A stretch of 64,000 nucleotides of DNA from the NCBI RefSeq assembly GCF_009755275.1, contig NZ_WQLA01000001.1:558001-622000 (forward strand), written 5' to 3'. The translations under genes and the position numbers were made by a program. The stretch is from Mucilaginibacter aquatilis. Lineage in GTDB: Bacteria; Bacteroidota; Bacteroidia; Sphingobacteriales; Sphingobacteriaceae. The notes beneath the pieces were generated by a model. The model had not been told where the DNA came from, did no database searches, and saw nothing but the letters and a program-made list of their open reading frames with translations. Shown here piece after piece: positions 63,944 through 64,000 of the stretch. The number at the start of each line of letters is the position of its first letter. The stretch's first letter is position 1.

Positions 63944-64000
63944 TTACTTAACCTGTGCTACACTTTTTTCGCCTTTTTGAGCAAGTGTATTCAAATATAC
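63944..64000. other. right-edge sequence upstream of the beta-helix gene
   Basis: This 57 nt has no recognisable gene or clear promoter; the upstream neighbour is outside the window. Confidence 0.5.

Overview
The window looks like chromosomal DNA from a plant-polysaccharide-degrading Bacteroidota, most likely a Sphingobacteriaceae member close to Mucilaginibacter or Pedobacter. The taxonomic call is an inference. It rests on the protein families, AT-rich start regions without clear Shine-Dalgarno sequences, several TAnnTTTG-type -7 promoter boxes, and the palindromic intergenic repeats typical of this group.

Layout: (1) 1-2134 is the 5' part of a FtsX/MacB-type ABC permease that runs off the left edge. 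(2) 2446-5969 is the str operon on the minus strand (rpsL-rpsG-fusA-rpsJ), closed by a hairpin terminator after rpsJ. (3) 6194-15190 holds housekeeping and signalling genes: a Nudix hydrolase, small proteins, a LiaF-like membrane protein with a LytS/LytTR-type two-component pair, the agmatine-to-putrescine pair aguA/aguB, a flippase-like membrane protein and an SDR enzyme. (4) 15627-24583 is a minus-strand rhamnose operon, rhaT-rhaEW-rhaI-rhaB-lutA-lutB-lutC. It encodes uptake, isomerisation, phosphorylation, cleavage to DHAP and L-lactaldehyde, oxidation to L-lactate, and oxidation to pyruvate. (5) 24946-29741 is a divergent plus-strand unit: a GntR/sugar-binding-domain regulator, a SASA-type esterase and a DUF5703 protein. 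(6) 30456-63943 is a long minus-strand block of secreted carbohydrate-active proteins (GH127, GH106, GH2 twice, a GH141-like beta-helix, GH78, GH43, a GH140-like apiosidase, two beta-propeller 'sialidase-like' proteins, two esterases, a beta-helix/DUF4955 protein). It also carries an SSS symporter, a Gfo/Idh/MocA oxidoreductase, a Tat-exported TIM-barrel protein and a DUF3826 protein.

Together, regions 4-6 read as one rhamnose-centred pectin locus. Many of the families (GH106, GH127, GH140, GH141, GH78, GH2, GH43) are those used by Bacteroides thetaiotaomicron on rhamnogalacturonan-II. Released rhamnose would enter through RhaT and be taken to DHAP and pyruvate. No SusC/SusD pair and no hybrid two-component regulator lies inside the window.

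The most unusual items are a secreted GH141-like beta-helix with a C-terminal L-rhamnose-mutarotase-type domain, an esterase with an N-terminal STN-like domain, and several families of palindromic repeats. One repeat is built into the lutB reading frame, one supplies the start codon of the GH43 gene, and one sits in the same orientation just 3' of three different genes.
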